A stretch of 64,000 bases of DNA from Zonotrichia leucophrys gambelii (lineage: Eukaryota; Chordata; Aves; Passeriformes; Passerellidae). Under the pieces are notes generated by a model, which was given only the letters and a program-made list of their open reading frames with translations, was not told where the DNA came from and made no database searches. The stretch spans positions 65,017,421-65,081,420 of the forward strand of contig NC_088173.1 of assembly GCF_028769735.1 (NCBI RefSeq), given 5' to 3'. A program made the position numbers and the translations under genes. Positions 1-12,274 of this stretch are shown piece after piece (the stretch's first letter is position 1; the number at the start of each line of letters is the position of its first letter).

Positions 1-1654
1 CTCCAGTCCAAGCCCTGCTCATGCTCCTTGCTGTTATGGCTGTTTGGAAGGAGAGGACTCATGGTTTAACACCCTGGAAAGACTCTGAGGCAAGAGCCAG
101 CGCTCACAGCAAGAGGCAGGTGGACTGTTCCTGCTTCAGTGTGGCTTGTGCAGCAATGGAAATGCTGCTAGAGAGAAATTTACTGATGACAACAACCACA
201 CTATTAAACCATATTAAATCTCTGGAAGATTTGCTTTCTGGTTCCATCCATGTGCTGATGTCCAGGCTATCCCTTTCACGGTGCAAAGTTCTATTTCCTG
301 AAGAGAAGGGTCACTCACGAGGAGGATTGAGGAAAAGCTGCTTGCAGGAATGCAGTAGCAAAGGGTTCAAGGAACCTGAGGGACTCCCAGAGAAATAGCA
401 AAAGGGTTCCTGTCTCTTGTAGGGAAAGGCAGGATGACCTGGTCTCCTGAGGTTAGACAAGCAGCCAGGTTCTTGTGTGTACTGGTCACACCTTCCTTTC
501 ATTTATTGTATTTTTTCTTCACAGCTGAGCTCTCCGTATTTGCCCTTATTGTCTTTGCATGCAGAGTGGAACCTAGCTCTGGGACCTGGCTCAACACCCT
601 TTCTGTCCACAGGCCACTTAGGTAGAGCTTAGCAATTTACTGTATCAGAATAGCAGAAAATGGCCAGTGTGAATGGGCCATTGTACCCAGTCCTTTATGG
701 ATGTGACTTCACATGGATCTGCACTGGATCTGTTTTATTAAATGGTAGTAAGGAAACAAGAAATGGGAAACAAAAGATCCTTTTGTAGATGGTAACTCCT
801 GCAATGTTAAGAAACCAAGAGAAAGGAGACTGTTCTCAGCTCTTTGTATGCATTCACTCCAAATAGGGCCAAACATCACAGGCAATGTTGTTTCTCTATG
901 TTTCTAACCAGAGGGGCTCATTCTATCACCATTGTATGGTGTATTTCTGGGACACCCTCTGCTGGGATGTGGTGAGCAGCATCACCCATTACAGCAACTG
1001 CTGCTCACCATGGCCTAAGGGTGACAGAAGCAGGTGACAGAGAGACATAACACAGATGTGACCTTGTCTCAATACATCTGGAACAAAATTTATGCAAAAC
1101 AGAAGTGAGGCGTTGAGGACAACTCAAAAGTTACCCCAGGAACTGGTGAATGCCACATGAGCAGAGACTGAGGGGTCCTGCATGTCAAAGGAGAGCCCTG
1201 AGTTTGTAAGAGTTTGTTTGCATTACCTGTGGGTTTGAGTTATGAGATGCAGCATTTGGCTCTGCATCTGAAGGTAATTGTTTATAGTGTATTTTATGAC
1301 TGTTTACAAATGTGGTTTGAAGAAAACAATGGAATATGTAACATGTTGTTTTTCCCCAGGTCTCCAGTCCATTAAGCTTGTATTATTTAAAGTGGCTAGA
1401 CTAGAAATTTAAGTCATTGTTATTTATATTAGAGATAAAGCTAAGGATTCAGCTGAGCTCCAGGCTGCATTGTGAGAGTTGCTGTGTCAGGGTTTGAGAA
1501 TGGTCTTGATCTGAAATACAAAAGGATCAAGACAGGCTGGTTAATCCTATGATTAGATATTCCCATAAGAACAGGCCTTCACTCCTGTTCCTGTTGCAAG
1601 CACCTTGTGTGGCCACAGTCAGCCTTTTCGGGTTAGTTTTTGGGGTAGTTATGG
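1..1654. other. Unique noncoding DNA, nothing recognised
   Basis: This stretch is mixed-composition sequence with only short open frames (at most 125 codons), and none of them encodes a recognisable motif. I see no repeat family, no CpG-rich promoter and no RNA gene. It is most likely intergenic or intronic. Confidence 0.6.
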
Positions 1655-1683
1655 AAAAAAAAAAAAAACCCAAACCAAAACCA
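1655..1683 (+). repeat. A-rich simple repeat
   Basis: A run of 14 A is followed by an A/C-rich tract (AAACCAAAACC type). There is no retroposed body upstream that I can recognise, so I call it a simple A-rich tract rather than a retrocopy tail. Confidence 0.6.
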
Positions 1684-2058
1684 AGGCATTTAGGGAGACT
1701 GATATCCCCTAGTAGATTTAAGTGCCAGAATGCTGAGATTAATTTAAAGTATTTTCTGCCAGTGATGGGGTAATCCAGCAGTTCCCACCTGCTGAGACCT
1801 GCAGCCTCCCCTTAGCTCACCATGAGAGACTCAGCCCAGGTCTGTAATGGCTGAGGATGGTTTCATTGATGTTCAATGCCTTATTTGATAACCATCCCTA
1901 CTGAAACATCATTCTGGTTAGCAAAAACAGAGAGGAGAGATGCTCGTGCCTAAGGAACAAGAAAAGGAGGCAGTAATTATGGACAATGCCCCCAGCTGCC
2001 GTGCAGACTATCTGGGTGATTGGGAGGGAGTCTGCTAATCTCTCAATAGTCAGTTCAC
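1684..2058. other. Unique noncoding DNA
   Basis: I see nothing in this stretch beyond short chance open frames. It leads directly into the AAT microsatellite. Confidence 0.55.

Positions 2059-2120
<62 letters not shown>
2059..2120 (+). repeat. (AAT)n trinucleotide microsatellite
   Basis: About 62 bp of uninterrupted AAT/ATA repeat, close to 20 copies, with no visible interruption. Read on the minus strand it gives a poly-leucine open frame, which is a by-product of the repeat and not a gene. The purity and length suggest it is probably length-polymorphic. Confidence 0.97.
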
Positions 2121-2939
2121 CCTTCCTTCTTCCTACTCTTTGTGTTTGCTATGTAGCTTTTCAAGTCCCAAAGGCAGGAAACATTGGTGTGAGATGTGCC
2201 CTGGCTGCTACCCCAAGGCCACTGTCAGGTGAGGAACTTCTGGGGGCAAGAGTGTTGGAAGAGCTCACATCCATGATAAACAGAAGCAGAACCTTTATTG
2301 AGCAGACAGAAGGGGCTCTGGAGCTGAAAAGGGCAGGAAGATCAAGCCCATCATGCTGAGAAGCGCTGCCCCAAGGCAGACGGGGGAGTTGCAGAGGAGC
2401 TTGCCTTGTCAATGAACACTCTACCTGTTTGTAGAAGATTATACACCTTGCTCTAGGGCTGGCAAGCCAGGGCTTATCTGCTTCAGAACAAATTCTGACA
2501 GAGGCTGGGTGCCATTTCTGTGCCCCAGGCTGCTGTAAGCTATTCTCCTTCAGCAGCAATTCTCATAGGATCTCAGTCCAAGGTAGGGTTCTAGCTACCC
2601 TGAAATGTAAGATCCATTGCAAAATCTGCAGGCAGCGGTGCTGGCAACTCAGGAGTTTCCTCTGGGCCTGGCATGTGCTTAAACTACTCATGAGCTATCT
2701 GGGCTCCTCAGCTTGATTTCCATCCTTGGTTGACTCATGCTTTATTTCAAGGATTGTTTGCATTTTTATGCCTCTGAGACTAGGTCCCGTGGGAATCCTT
2801 CCCAAACTCGCTGCATTGACCTCCTGTTTTTCCAGCACATAACCCCTTCTCAGAAGAGGCCATTTGATCCTCCACCATAAATACATGAATCAACACTTTA
2901 TGCTTTTATGGGATTTTGCCTCAGTTTTCCAGTCTCACA
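2121..2939. other. Unique noncoding DNA
   Basis: There is no recognised repeat. A minus-strand open frame of 132 codons (2161-2559) has no recognisable domain and no promoter or splice context, so I treat it as chance. Confidence 0.5.
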
Positions 2940-3110
2940 GCACCTTTGAAGGTGGGCTCAAGGTTTGCTGGTGCCAAAAAATCTTGGTCTGCATCAGGGT
3001 GGCATCCCTGCCCATGGCAGGAGGTTGAAACTAGGTGATCTTTAAGGTCCCTTTCACCCCTAGCCTTTCTGTGATTCTGTGGTTCTCTGGTTCTCTGGTT
3101 CTGTGATTCA
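2940..3110 (+). mobile_element. CR1 LINE 3' end, sense
   Basis: The right half matches the 3' terminal region of avian CR1: a 'CTGCCCATGGCAGGAGGTTG' segment, then 'GGTGATCTTTAAGGTCCC', then a short tandem tail of TTCTGTG/TTCTCTGG units at about 3066-3108. Those are the hallmarks of a CR1 3'UTR and its terminal repeats. The left part is diverged, so the 5' limit is approximate. CR1 copies are normally 5'-truncated like this one and have no coding capacity left. The orientation is sense on the plus strand because the terminal octamer-like repeats lie on the right. Confidence 0.85.
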
Positions 3111-4229
3111 GGCCATTGTGCTCTAGTGAGGTTCAAGGGAAGAGGTCAGAGGAGCATTTTGAGAAAGCTTCACCAATTCTCCATGTAAATCAGTCAGTCA
3201 CAGGTGTCAGCTTGGCCCCAGCCTGTTAACAAGCTTAACATCCATTTTCTAATAGACCTAACCAAATAGTTTACTGAGATAGACACCTCAGAGACAGGTA
3301 CAGGATGGGAGAACAGATCTGCTATAAATCTCTTCTGGCCCTATGGGGAGGCCAAACACCTCTTTGTCAAGTCTTTATTTGTACATGACTGAAACAAATT
3401 CAGTCCCACCCTAATTATGGAGGGCAGTCTGTGAAGGTCGAGCTTATGTATTCATAGAAGAGTGCCCATGAGTAAAAAAAATAATTATATATGTATAGGA
3501 ATTCACAACTAGTACCTACCAAAGCTCATTCCAGTTATCTGCACCTTCAAAATAAACAGTGCATCTATGTGTGTGCACTTGCACTAGCAACCAGACCTAG
3601 TTTTTCAATAGGAACGCATAATGTCATGGGGGGTTCAATGGAAAGGCCAGTGCAAGTTGCTGACAGTCTTAATCCATTGCACTTTCAGGGCAGATGTTGC
3701 TTCCTGTGACCATGGACCAGGGCAAGCAATACCCATAGATGCACAGCTAGTATTCAGATATCAAAGGCCTTTTCTGCTTGTATGTGGCCCACTAGCTGTT
3801 TGTTGGATGGTAAGTCTGGGCATGTATTTGGTATTACCTGGTTAATCATCAAAGAAAGCACATCCCCCTGAAAACAACCCAAAGAAATAATGCTTCCACT
3901 AAAAGGAGATGGATGTTCTGGCCAGAATCAGAGTACTCTTCCTATGCCTCTGATCTGTGAGACAAGAACCTTCAACCATGAAATATGTAAAGGAATTTAC
4001 ACTTTGAATGCATAAGATAATGGGCAAGTAAATTAACAAAGATGTGGAAAATCTCCTGGGTGGTGAAAGAGGAGTTGCTGGGAAGGTCTGGAGCCGAATG
4101 GCCCTTGCTGCTCCCTCCCTGCTCTGTGGGCACACTCATCTGCCTCACAGCAGGAGAAAGGAGGCTCCTGAGGGGTGCTGGGTCCCAGCCCAGCCCTTCA
4201 CACGTCTCAGGGCTCTGTGGCTTCGGGAT
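3111..4229. other. Unique noncoding DNA
   Basis: AT-rich in the middle (around 3470-3490). No gene, repeat family or RNA was recognised. Confidence 0.5.
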
Positions 4230-4402
4230 GGGGTGGCTCTGGTGGGAAAGGATGCCTGCTCTGGGCTGCCTGCTGGGAAAGGAATCCATGGGCCAGCACC
4301 TCCCAGCTCCTTGGCTAAACCCAAGGTGCCTCATGCTCCTCTCTGATGTGGTTTGCACTTTACCAGAAATGCTGCAGCTGCTGGACCCAAAGAACAGAAA
4401 GC
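4230..4402 (+). repeat. Unclassified dispersed repeat, copy A
   Basis: This segment has an inverted partner at 15515-15690. The core at 4341-4384 is identical for 44 bp to the reverse complement of 15537-15580. Upstream, both copies share a 'GTGGGAAAGG' block and a 'CTCCTTGGCTAAA' block with indels between them, so homology covers roughly 160-175 bp. The two copies decay similarly at their edges, as expected for two insertions of one element family. I cannot name the family; a fragment of an avian LTR retrotransposon or of an internal CR1 region is possible. The plus strand is assigned arbitrarily. Confidence 0.7.
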
Positions 4403-7400
4403 TGTAGTTGTTACAGCAAGAAAACATCACTGAGTCTTGCTGATTTGCAATAATGCTGCTCCGTCATGGGTGTTATCCTGAGAAACTTAAATTCCTTAGT
4501 CCCTTAGGGCTTGTGGTGAAGTGAATGGCAAAGCCTCAATCAGTTCAAGAGCAAAAAAACTGGGATTTTTTTCAGGTAGGTGTTTCTTTCCCCTCCCAGA
4601 AATGTGATGAGACCACATCCTGTGCTGTAATCAAACAGCACTTGTGCTTGTCAGTCACAGTACCCCTGACCCTGCTCTGTACACAAACCAACACACACAA
4701 AGGTGCACAAAATCCAACTGAAAAACAAAATAAAACCCTAACAAAAAACCCAGCCAGCTTTCTCTGAAATTATTTTGGCCAGACTCCTCTTATTTAATAA
4801 AAGGTTGTGATACAGTGCAACAATACACCCTGCATGCCAGAACAGGAAGAATGCTACTTTTGTGTAGGTAGGGAAATAGTTGTGATGTACAAAGGAGATA
4901 CTGTTTTTCCAACACTTTGGCCAAACTTTGCACTTAGCTTCTCATGTCGGGAGAGGGTGTGACAGTAGATAGGATGTAGCCTTTGAAACTCCATCTCCAG
5001 AGAGAAAAGACAGATGGATTCCAGCTGGCGGATATCACACACGTTCTCTGTTCTCCTCCATATCGCAGATCTGATAAACACAGAAGAATAACAAGCCTTT
5101 ATAGAATGCAGATGAACAGAGGAGCCTATCTGTATGTAAAAGAGAAGGGCCTCAGTTGACTGAATGCTTATTTCTCCTAAATGAGAGTTAACTCCCACGA
5201 TCTCATAAAGCGAGAACCTACCTGTTCGAGGCACACATCTGGTTATGCACATACAAATTTCTTGACCTCCCATGGCTGTTGTTATCCTGATCTCATTTAA
5301 CATCATGTCATGTCAGACTGACATGGGTATCAAGGAAAGGCCATGCAGGTGGAGGCTGTCCAGGGGAGTTTGCTGGGCTGGGTGAATCTCTGTCTTGGAG
5401 AGAGCGATTGCTGGTCTGTGATCATCCAAAGCATGCACTCTGGCTTTTAAAATAAAATCTTAGAAACCTGGGAATAATGTGCTAAGACAAGTGTTGTGTG
5501 GTGATGGGAAGCAGGAAATGGTAGCTGTGAATACCTGAGTGTGAATGACTCATGCAGTGACCTGCTTTGGCTCTGCTGTGTCCTCCTGTAACCTCCCCAT
5601 CTTCCCTGCCTCAGACAGAGCTGCGAGGCTTTGTCACCCAGAGGACTCTGTGATATGATTCTGTGCTCTCCAGCAAACCTGCCACAATTAATAATACAGG
5701 AGGCCTAAATTAGGATCTGATGTTGCTCAGGCTATTACCGTGCGTTTCACCTGTGCAGATATTGGGTCACATTCTAAATGTTTTTGATTAATAGAGGATG
5801 AATTTTTATCTCCTTTTACCCAGTAAGGCAGCACTGTCCTAATGGAAAGTGAAGCCTTGACAGAAGGTGGCATTATGCTAGTTTTGATTTCCTCCAAATA
5901 CAAAGGAGCTGATGGTGGCATGAACTCCCTAAAAAGGGAAATTTTATGTGTATATTCATTTAATTCACCCCTGTACTGGGATGGTACTCAAACATCTTTT
6001 TTCTGTTTTCTCCTGTATAAATTACAGCGAAGCATTTCCTTCCTTTTGTGCTATTCTTTTATGGATGAAGGAATTGGTGTCACACAAAGGAAATTCCAGA
6101 ACGTGGACTCTCTATCAGTATCAGCAAAAGGCTCAATTGTCTCTTAGATGTCAGCTCCTGAGCTTGGCCCACTGCTACCATTTAAATCTATTTATAATTT
6201 ATGAGGTCATGGCCATAAGTTTTTATTTTAGTTCTCCCCACAGGAAGCAGTGAAACTAATTTACAAAAGACTTCTGGACTCTGGAAAGACACAGTGAAAT
6301 ACAAATAAGATCACAGGTTGTTACAGAAATGTAGAATATTGAACCTCAACTCCTGTCTCCAGCAGGGGCCACATCTGCAGCTCCAGAGCATGTAGCAATC
6401 TCCTCTTAACCCCTAAATACTTTGGAGCCCCTCTGGTTTTGCCAAGTGGATTTCAAACCAAGAAAATAAACCCATACAGTGAGATACCTAAAACCAGGGT
6501 GTAATTTTAAGAAGATTTACCCAAAGCCAATTGCACTGAGTAGGAAAAATCTACTCTTCACTTTCACTGAATGGCTTTACCCACTCCTCATGTATTTTCT
6601 ACCTCAGCCTTTCAGACTGAAATTGTGAGTTTGTAGAGTCCAGCTCCTGTGCCTGCAGAGAGGCACTTCTATCTGTGCCCATTTTGAAGCACACGAGGCA
6701 TTGGGAAATTCTGAGCCCAAGGGCCCAGTGCCTTTCCTGCTGTGCACTGCTGCACACTGGAAACTCTGCCTCAGCCCCAGCTCTGATTCCCCTTCTCAGG
6801 ACAGCAAGCACATGCCATGTTTTCCACCTGATGGCTGAAAACCACAGATCAGGAGAGAACTCCTATCCCTTGAAGGATAAATACTTTTTGCAGGTGATAG
6901 GTTCCATCTGTCTGACAGCAAGATAAACAGAGAGGCAGAAATTGAATTAGAAATGCACTTTAAAGGGGAATTTTTTCATGTATCTCTTAAATTTTGTTTT
7001 GTTTTTCCTGAAGTCACTATAGAGACTTTACTCTCATTATTTCCCTATTTTCAGCCAATTAAAATCATGTTGGTTATAACATTAGAAGATAATACAATAT
7101 ATTAAGGGGCTTTGGGAGCTGTGGATGCTTTCATTGTTTCCTATAATTTTTCAAGGGTCCTTGGTATATCTGCCCTTTAACCCAAGTTTGATTTAGATTA
7201 TTGAAAAAATGTCTTTTAATGCACGGGATGGTTTTCCAGCAACACATGTTCTATGTTTTGTTACTTTAAATAGATGCAGTTTCCTTTTAGGAAGATTCCC
7301 TCTAAGAAGATTTCTTTTAGATGCCTGAATTCTAAATGTCCTTTCTATATAAGTACACAATATGGAAAAAGGACAAACCTAACCCAAGCCTGAAATAATT

Positions 7401-8629
7401 GAATTTGGCATTTAAGAAAATTGAAGGAGTGGTGACAAGTTTTGTAGGAGTCATATACAGCAGAGAAGCTCTTGTTGTGCAGTGGAGAAGAAGCTCATCA
7501 GCTTATAGCTGATTTGGGAATTCTGTTAGATCAGGTTCCATAAAGCACCAGGTCCAAGTATTGATACTTCCAATTTGAAATCACAAAGGTATGAAAATCT
7601 ACACAGCTACAGCCAGTAGTTCTGCTGCATCCCTGAGGAAACAAGGTTTGAAGTTTTGCTTTCCTAACTAATTTCTCTGGAGTTCACTTTTTTGCACTGC
7701 CATCTGTAACACAGACCAGGAATTTTATGAAAAGCCTGCCCTGCAGTCTGAATTCTGTCCCAGACTCAAAACTGCTGTGAATATTCCCCAGAGAGCCCCT
7801 GCTCACAGGCAGCTGTCAGTCACTTGTCCTTTGGCTTCTTGAGACAAGTTAAACATTGATCTTGATCAACTCCTGCTTCTTCCACCTTTCTGTTCTTGCT
7901 CTTAAATTTCTACATCTTCTGATGTTTATGGCTTTTTCTCTGGAGCTTTGTTGATGTCACATCTTTGTTCTTCACTATGGTTAATTGGCATTGACTCATT
8001 TATTCCTGTTGTGTTCTGTTTTCACACTTTGCAAGTGTTTGTGGTCTATGTACGCACACTCAGAATAATGGGCTCTGAGTCATTGATAAAGCAGAGAATT
8101 TTCTTGAAATCTTTAGATCTGAGCTATTTTCTGGACAGAATAAGAGATCTTACACTCTACAGACACAAACCACAGGCTATCAGCTCAACCTAGACAACAC
8201 CCATGTAGGAAAATGGGTCCATTTAATACCCCAGACAATTACACATGTGTTTTATACAGAACAATATGACTTACAGTTCAGTTCCTGCATCTTTTCACCT
8301 TCATGGATCTTCCCAAGCTTTTTCCCAATAAAGTGTTTCATATAATTCCAATGCTCACATGAAAACACTGTCATGCAATATCAGTGGTATATTGTCTGCA
8401 GTAAATGGGAAAAGGACAAGACCTGAACTTCTGAGACTTTCTTCTTATCAGAAATAGTCCACAGCATTTTCTGTGTGCCTGGAAAGAAACTTCAATACAA
8501 CAGTGGCTTCTGAAACCAGGACTGGAGTCCCACATAACCAGTATCTGGTGGCAGGTGTTCATCAGGTTGTTCCACTTTAAAAAAGGTAACTCCTTAACTA
8601 ACAGACACAAGTTTGAAATTATAAAAAAA
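4403..8629. other. Long unique noncoding stretch
   Basis: About 4.2 kb of mixed to AT-rich DNA. Open frames reach 150 codons (4854-5306 minus) but show no domain, no periodic conservation that I can judge, and no promoter. I see no interspersed repeat that I can name, and no tRNA-like or snRNA-like sequence. Confidence 0.5.
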
Positions 8630-8735
8630 TATAATTATGACCAAAATATTATAAAAAATATATTTTCTATTATTTTTATAATATTTATATATCTTATATA
8701 AAATATTTATATATAGAGAGAGATATTGATATATA
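8630..8735. repeat. AT-rich tract with 14-bp-arm hairpin
   Basis: Almost pure A/T sequence. Positions 8644-8657 (AAATATTATAAAAA) and 8673-8686 (TTTTTATAATATTT) are perfect reverse complements separated by 15 bases, giving a possible stem-loop or cruciform. TATATA-type runs follow to about 8730. Such AT palindromes are often unstable in vertebrate genomes, but in a tract this AT-rich the match is less surprising than it would be elsewhere. Confidence 0.8.
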
Positions 8736-9394
8736 ATTATTGTCAAAAATACAAATGAGAGCAGAATTGCAGATCACAATCTTCTTCCTTTGGTTACATG
8801 TTCCTCACTGCACCTGGAAGTAAAGAATATTGCTTGCTGACTTTCTTCATACTTCCTCTCTCATTTTTTAAAGCTTTCTAATTATTGTACTATGAAAGAG
8901 AAGGGAAAACACCAAAGACAGGTATGAGGTGGAAGAAACACATCCCCAGGATTCAGCATCGAGTAACTTGTCTACCTGAGTGCTTTCCAGACATGAAAAA
9001 ATTGCCTGAGAAAAGGAGAAGAAGAAAACACAGATAGAGAAGGCCCCTTTAATCTAATGGCCCTTTAAGCATCACAGGAACCAAATTGATGCCAGACTCA
9101 TTCATATGAAAAATAAGTCAGCAACAAAGACGATTAACCACTGGAATAGTGCAGAGGGAAGTTGTACAATTATTTCCTATGTTCTGATATCTTCAAATCA
9201 GGACTCTATTCTGTTCTGTAAAATAAGCTTTGATCAAAGAAATTCTTGGACTAGACACAGAGGAGGTCAGCCTAGATAAGGTGGTCATTGCTCTGATCCC
9301 AAAACTCTACAAATATGTACCTTCAGAGAGAAAGGCCAGAACTGTGGTTGCAGTCTGGCACAGGGACACCAGAGAGTTTGGTCCAAGGCCTGGC
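8736..9394. other. Unique noncoding DNA, possible CR1 scrap
   Basis: Mostly unremarkable. A short segment at about 9237-9275 ('TTGGACTAGACACAGAGGAG') resembles the CR1 3' end motif in which TTGGACTAGA precedes an AGAGGTC block, but it is too short to call. Confidence 0.35.
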
Positions 9395-9485
9395 TGTGTT
9401 ACAGATTTCCAGAATAATCACAAGGAAGTTGTGTAATTTATCTGTGCCTCTGTTCACCATCTGTAAAGTCTGGAGAATAATCCTT
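9395..9485 (+). mobile_element. Degenerate MIR-type SINE, sense
   Basis: The best part (about 9424-9482) follows the MIR core in order: a TTGTGTAA block where MIR has its 'gtcacttaac' region, 'CTGTGCCTC', 'ATCTGTAAA', then a GGAGAATAAT block where MIR has GGGATAATAAT. This is an old, heavily diverged copy, as expected for MIR/CORE-SINEs in birds. The left part is weaker, so the 5' limit is uncertain. It has no coding role. Confidence 0.6.
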
Positions 9486-10454
9486 CTCCTGTTCCATTTT
9501 TTTGCTGTTTGGGGTATGGAAAGCAACTTATTAGTGTGGGTACAGACCTTGCCTAAGGTCTGCAAGGGCAAGTGTGTAAGCATCACTGCAAAGCACAGAT
9601 ATCCATAAGGAAAACTTGGTGGTGCAGGAGGAAAATACATTAGTAGGGAGATAAAGAAATGCCTTTCTTTCAGCAGTAGCCTCCTGAGTGCAGTTAAAAA
9701 GCAACATGTCAGAGTGTGGGGATGGTCACCCAGCCAGAGAATTATGATTTCATCTCAGGATGCTTCTGGACACAAATAGCATCCAAGGCCTCTTCATGAG
9801 GGAGCCTCTCACTTCCTCCAGTGGCATTTGCAACATTGCAGGCATTTATGTTCTCAACAACAATAATCAAATGACCAGTGTCTGTCTCTATCCATGCACA
9901 ATGAAGACTTGTGCTCTCTTTGCTTAGCTAAGAAACTTTGTGAGCTTCTGCCAAGAAGTGAAAGATCATTTTGAATGGCTGGAATCAATTCAAACCATGT
10001 CCCAGGGAGCTGGAAGGCTCACAGGCCTTGTCCACTGCCCAGCTGCTCCTCCCTTCCCTGCATCCCCATTGTGTCTGTGGCTCTCTAGCCCTGCAGGAGC
10101 TCAATTCGCTGCTGCTCCACCTGGTAGCTGGACACCCTTCCAGCTCTGCCCTTCTCCTGTCACTGGGGCTGAAATATCAATAGCCTTTCATGGCATGGAG
10201 GAAGTGGGTTTTAGGAAATGAGCTGAGCATGAGCAGGGCTCCTACTCAGCCAGGGAGAAAAGGGCTGAATCCCAGCTGGAACCTCTGAGCAACATCTCAA
10301 TGAGTCCTTATGTGAGCTGCTCTGAGTTATGTCTGCTCCAGAGAGAATGAGGACTTACACAGCAGCCTCTGCTCAGATTCCAGGTGCACAGGGCATGCTC
10401 TTTGCTCCAGAAACTTCTGGGTTCAGTCCCTGATGGTGATCAACATGGACCTGC
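9486..10454. other. Unique noncoding DNA
   Basis: Open frames of 93 and 70 codons around 9940-10221 overlap in different frames and carry no recognisable motif. Nothing else was seen. Confidence 0.5.
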
Positions 10455-10640
10455 ATATGTGTGTGTGCATATATAAATATATATATCTATATATCTATAT
10501 CTATACACACACACATATATATCCATACATACACATATATATATACACATACACATATATATATACATACATATATATATATACATACATACATATATAC
10601 ACACACACATACACGCACACACACATATATATATACAAAC
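10455..10640. repeat. Compound TG/TA/CA microsatellite
   Basis: About 185 bp of alternating purine-pyrimidine sequence: GTGTG, then TATATC, ACACAC, TATATA and ATACATAC blocks interleaved. Several long open frames appear here on both strands (110 codons on plus; 76 and 80 on minus), made almost wholly of Tyr/Ile/His/Thr or Cys/Val/Tyr. They are artefacts of the repeat. Long alternating runs can adopt Z-DNA or cruciform forms. Confidence 0.95.
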
Positions 10641-12030
10641 ACCCATATTGTAACATAACATGCATAACAACCCTTCACATAAAAAAGGAAAAGCACTTCT
10701 TTATCTATAAAAGTTATTGTTTTTTCCATGAACAGAACTACTTCAGCACTGAGATTTACTCCTAATCAGATATTTTATTTAAACAGAGAAAACAGAGCTA
10801 GCAAAAGAAAGCAGTGGCCACCAGTACCCAGATTCTCTTGGGCTGTGCTAAGGGTTGCAAGGAGAATAATAGGCACCATTGTTTCCAGTTCCCAGTATTC
10901 CTCAAAAGCCTCACCAAGCCACAAGCATGACCAGAGTCAGAATAAGGCACTGAAAGGGTGCCTTAGGAGGGTTTGGAGAAGGAAAGGAGGAGACACCTGT
11001 TGGGATGAGTGGAGAACCATGTCAGAAATACAGTGAGACACAGCTCCAGAGAGCTAAAAGATGCACTTGTGTTATCCTGCCAAGTCCTCCCTGGCACAAA
11101 GTCTCTGTCTGTGATCCTCTTAGTCTATCGCTGGGTCCCTGCGATATGTGTCTATCTGCTTGCTGCAGTAAACCCTTCTCCTGCACTAATCTCATTTAAC
11201 AGTTCCACTGACTTGAAAAGAGCCCAAGTAAAATTGCTGTGCAATTTCTGCTGGCGCTATTATGGCTGTATCACTTGTCAGCTTTCATAAACAAGATAAA
11301 TATAGTTAAACCATCAGATATGAAGAAATTTGGCATGTTACAGCAACTCATCAGAAATATTTTTTAAAAGGTATCTTGTAAAAAAAGAAACAAGAGGATG
11401 ATAGAGAGGATAAAAACTTCAATTTTCTCTTTTTGCAAAATTCTTTTGCCCAAGGAGGCTGCAAGAGCTCATTGTACACTGCCTTTCCAACCCCACGTGC
11501 TGCCACACACAGCAGCTGGACCTGCACTGGCTTCCTGAAAGCAGTGAGTTTGATATCATCCTCTGTATCTCACAGAGCCTCCCTCAGATTGCATCACTGG
11601 GATCCAGCTACCTGCAGGATAAAAGGCAGAACATCAGGAGGCATGCAAAGCTGGAAGGAGGGGGGAAATGTTCCTGTTCCTCTCAGCAGGGGAAGCCCCT
11701 ACTCAGAGGTGATTTGTGACGTGTTCTCACAGCAGAGGACACCCTCTGAAGGGGCTGTGTGAAAGGCCATCCCACACTGTTCCCCACACAGGTGGTTGGC
11801 TGGTGCCTGCAGCTACTCCCTTGCCCCACAGAAGACAAGAATCTCCCCTCCAGCACCTGCATGAGGAGGCCAAGCCCAGCAGCTCTCCCCACGCCCAGCA
11901 GGTGCCCACGCTCTGCTCCCTTATCGCCGCCAGCAGCAAGGGGATGGTGATGGAGAGATGGGGGAGATAAGAGCACAGCCCCACAGGGGCTGACCAGGCT
12001 GGGCCAGAGGCACAGGAGTGCCTTGCTCAG
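10641..12030. other. Noncoding DNA, GC rising to the right
   Basis: No gene was recognised. A short segment at about 11500-11610 reads in one frame like the 'LHWLP' block near the C-terminus of L2/L3/CR1-type reverse transcriptases (see findings), but the match is too short to annotate. Sequence becomes GC-rich from about 11650 into the minisatellite. Confidence 0.45.
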
Positions 12031-12274
12031 GGACTCTCCACGGGGTGGGCCTGGGCTCCCCTCGCTGTGCGGCCCTGAGCCCCCTCAGGGACACTCCGTG
12101 GGGTGAGTGGGCCTGGGCTCCCCTCACTGTGCGGCCCTGAGCCCCCTCAGGGACACTCCATGGGGTGAGTGGGCCTGGGCTCCCCTCGCTGTGCAGCCCT
12201 GAGCCCCCTCAGGGACACTCCGTGGGGTGAGTGGGCCTGGGCTCCCCTCACTGTGCGGCCCTGAGCCCCCTCAG
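12031..12274 (+). repeat. GC-rich minisatellite, 58/62-bp units
   Basis: Four consecutive units start at 12031, 12089, 12151 and 12213. The first is 58 bp and the next three are 62 bp, the longer form having an extra GAGT after GGGGT. Each unit runs from GGAC(A/T)CTCC through GGGCCTGGGCTCCCC to CTGAGCCCCCTCAG. Copies differ at only a few sites (CG/CA, ACG/GTG/ATG), which indicates recent expansion or gene-conversion-like homogenisation. It is CpG-containing in an otherwise CpG-poor window. Confidence 0.95.

Noticed and set aside
1898..2164. Poly-leucine protein on the minus strand
   Set aside because: It is the (AAT)n microsatellite read in reverse.
9237..9275. CR1 3' end fragment
   Set aside because: Only a short TTGGACTAGA...AGAGGAGGTC resemblance. 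Too little to annotate separately.
10433..10765. Long open frames of Tyr/Ile/His/Thr or Cys/Val/Tyr on both strands
   Set aside because: They are translations of the TA/CA microsatellite.
12031..12274. G-quadruplex potential in the GC-rich minisatellite
   Set aside because: Each unit has three close G runs (GGGG, GGG, GGG) but not a fourth within a usual loop length, so the canonical motif is not met.
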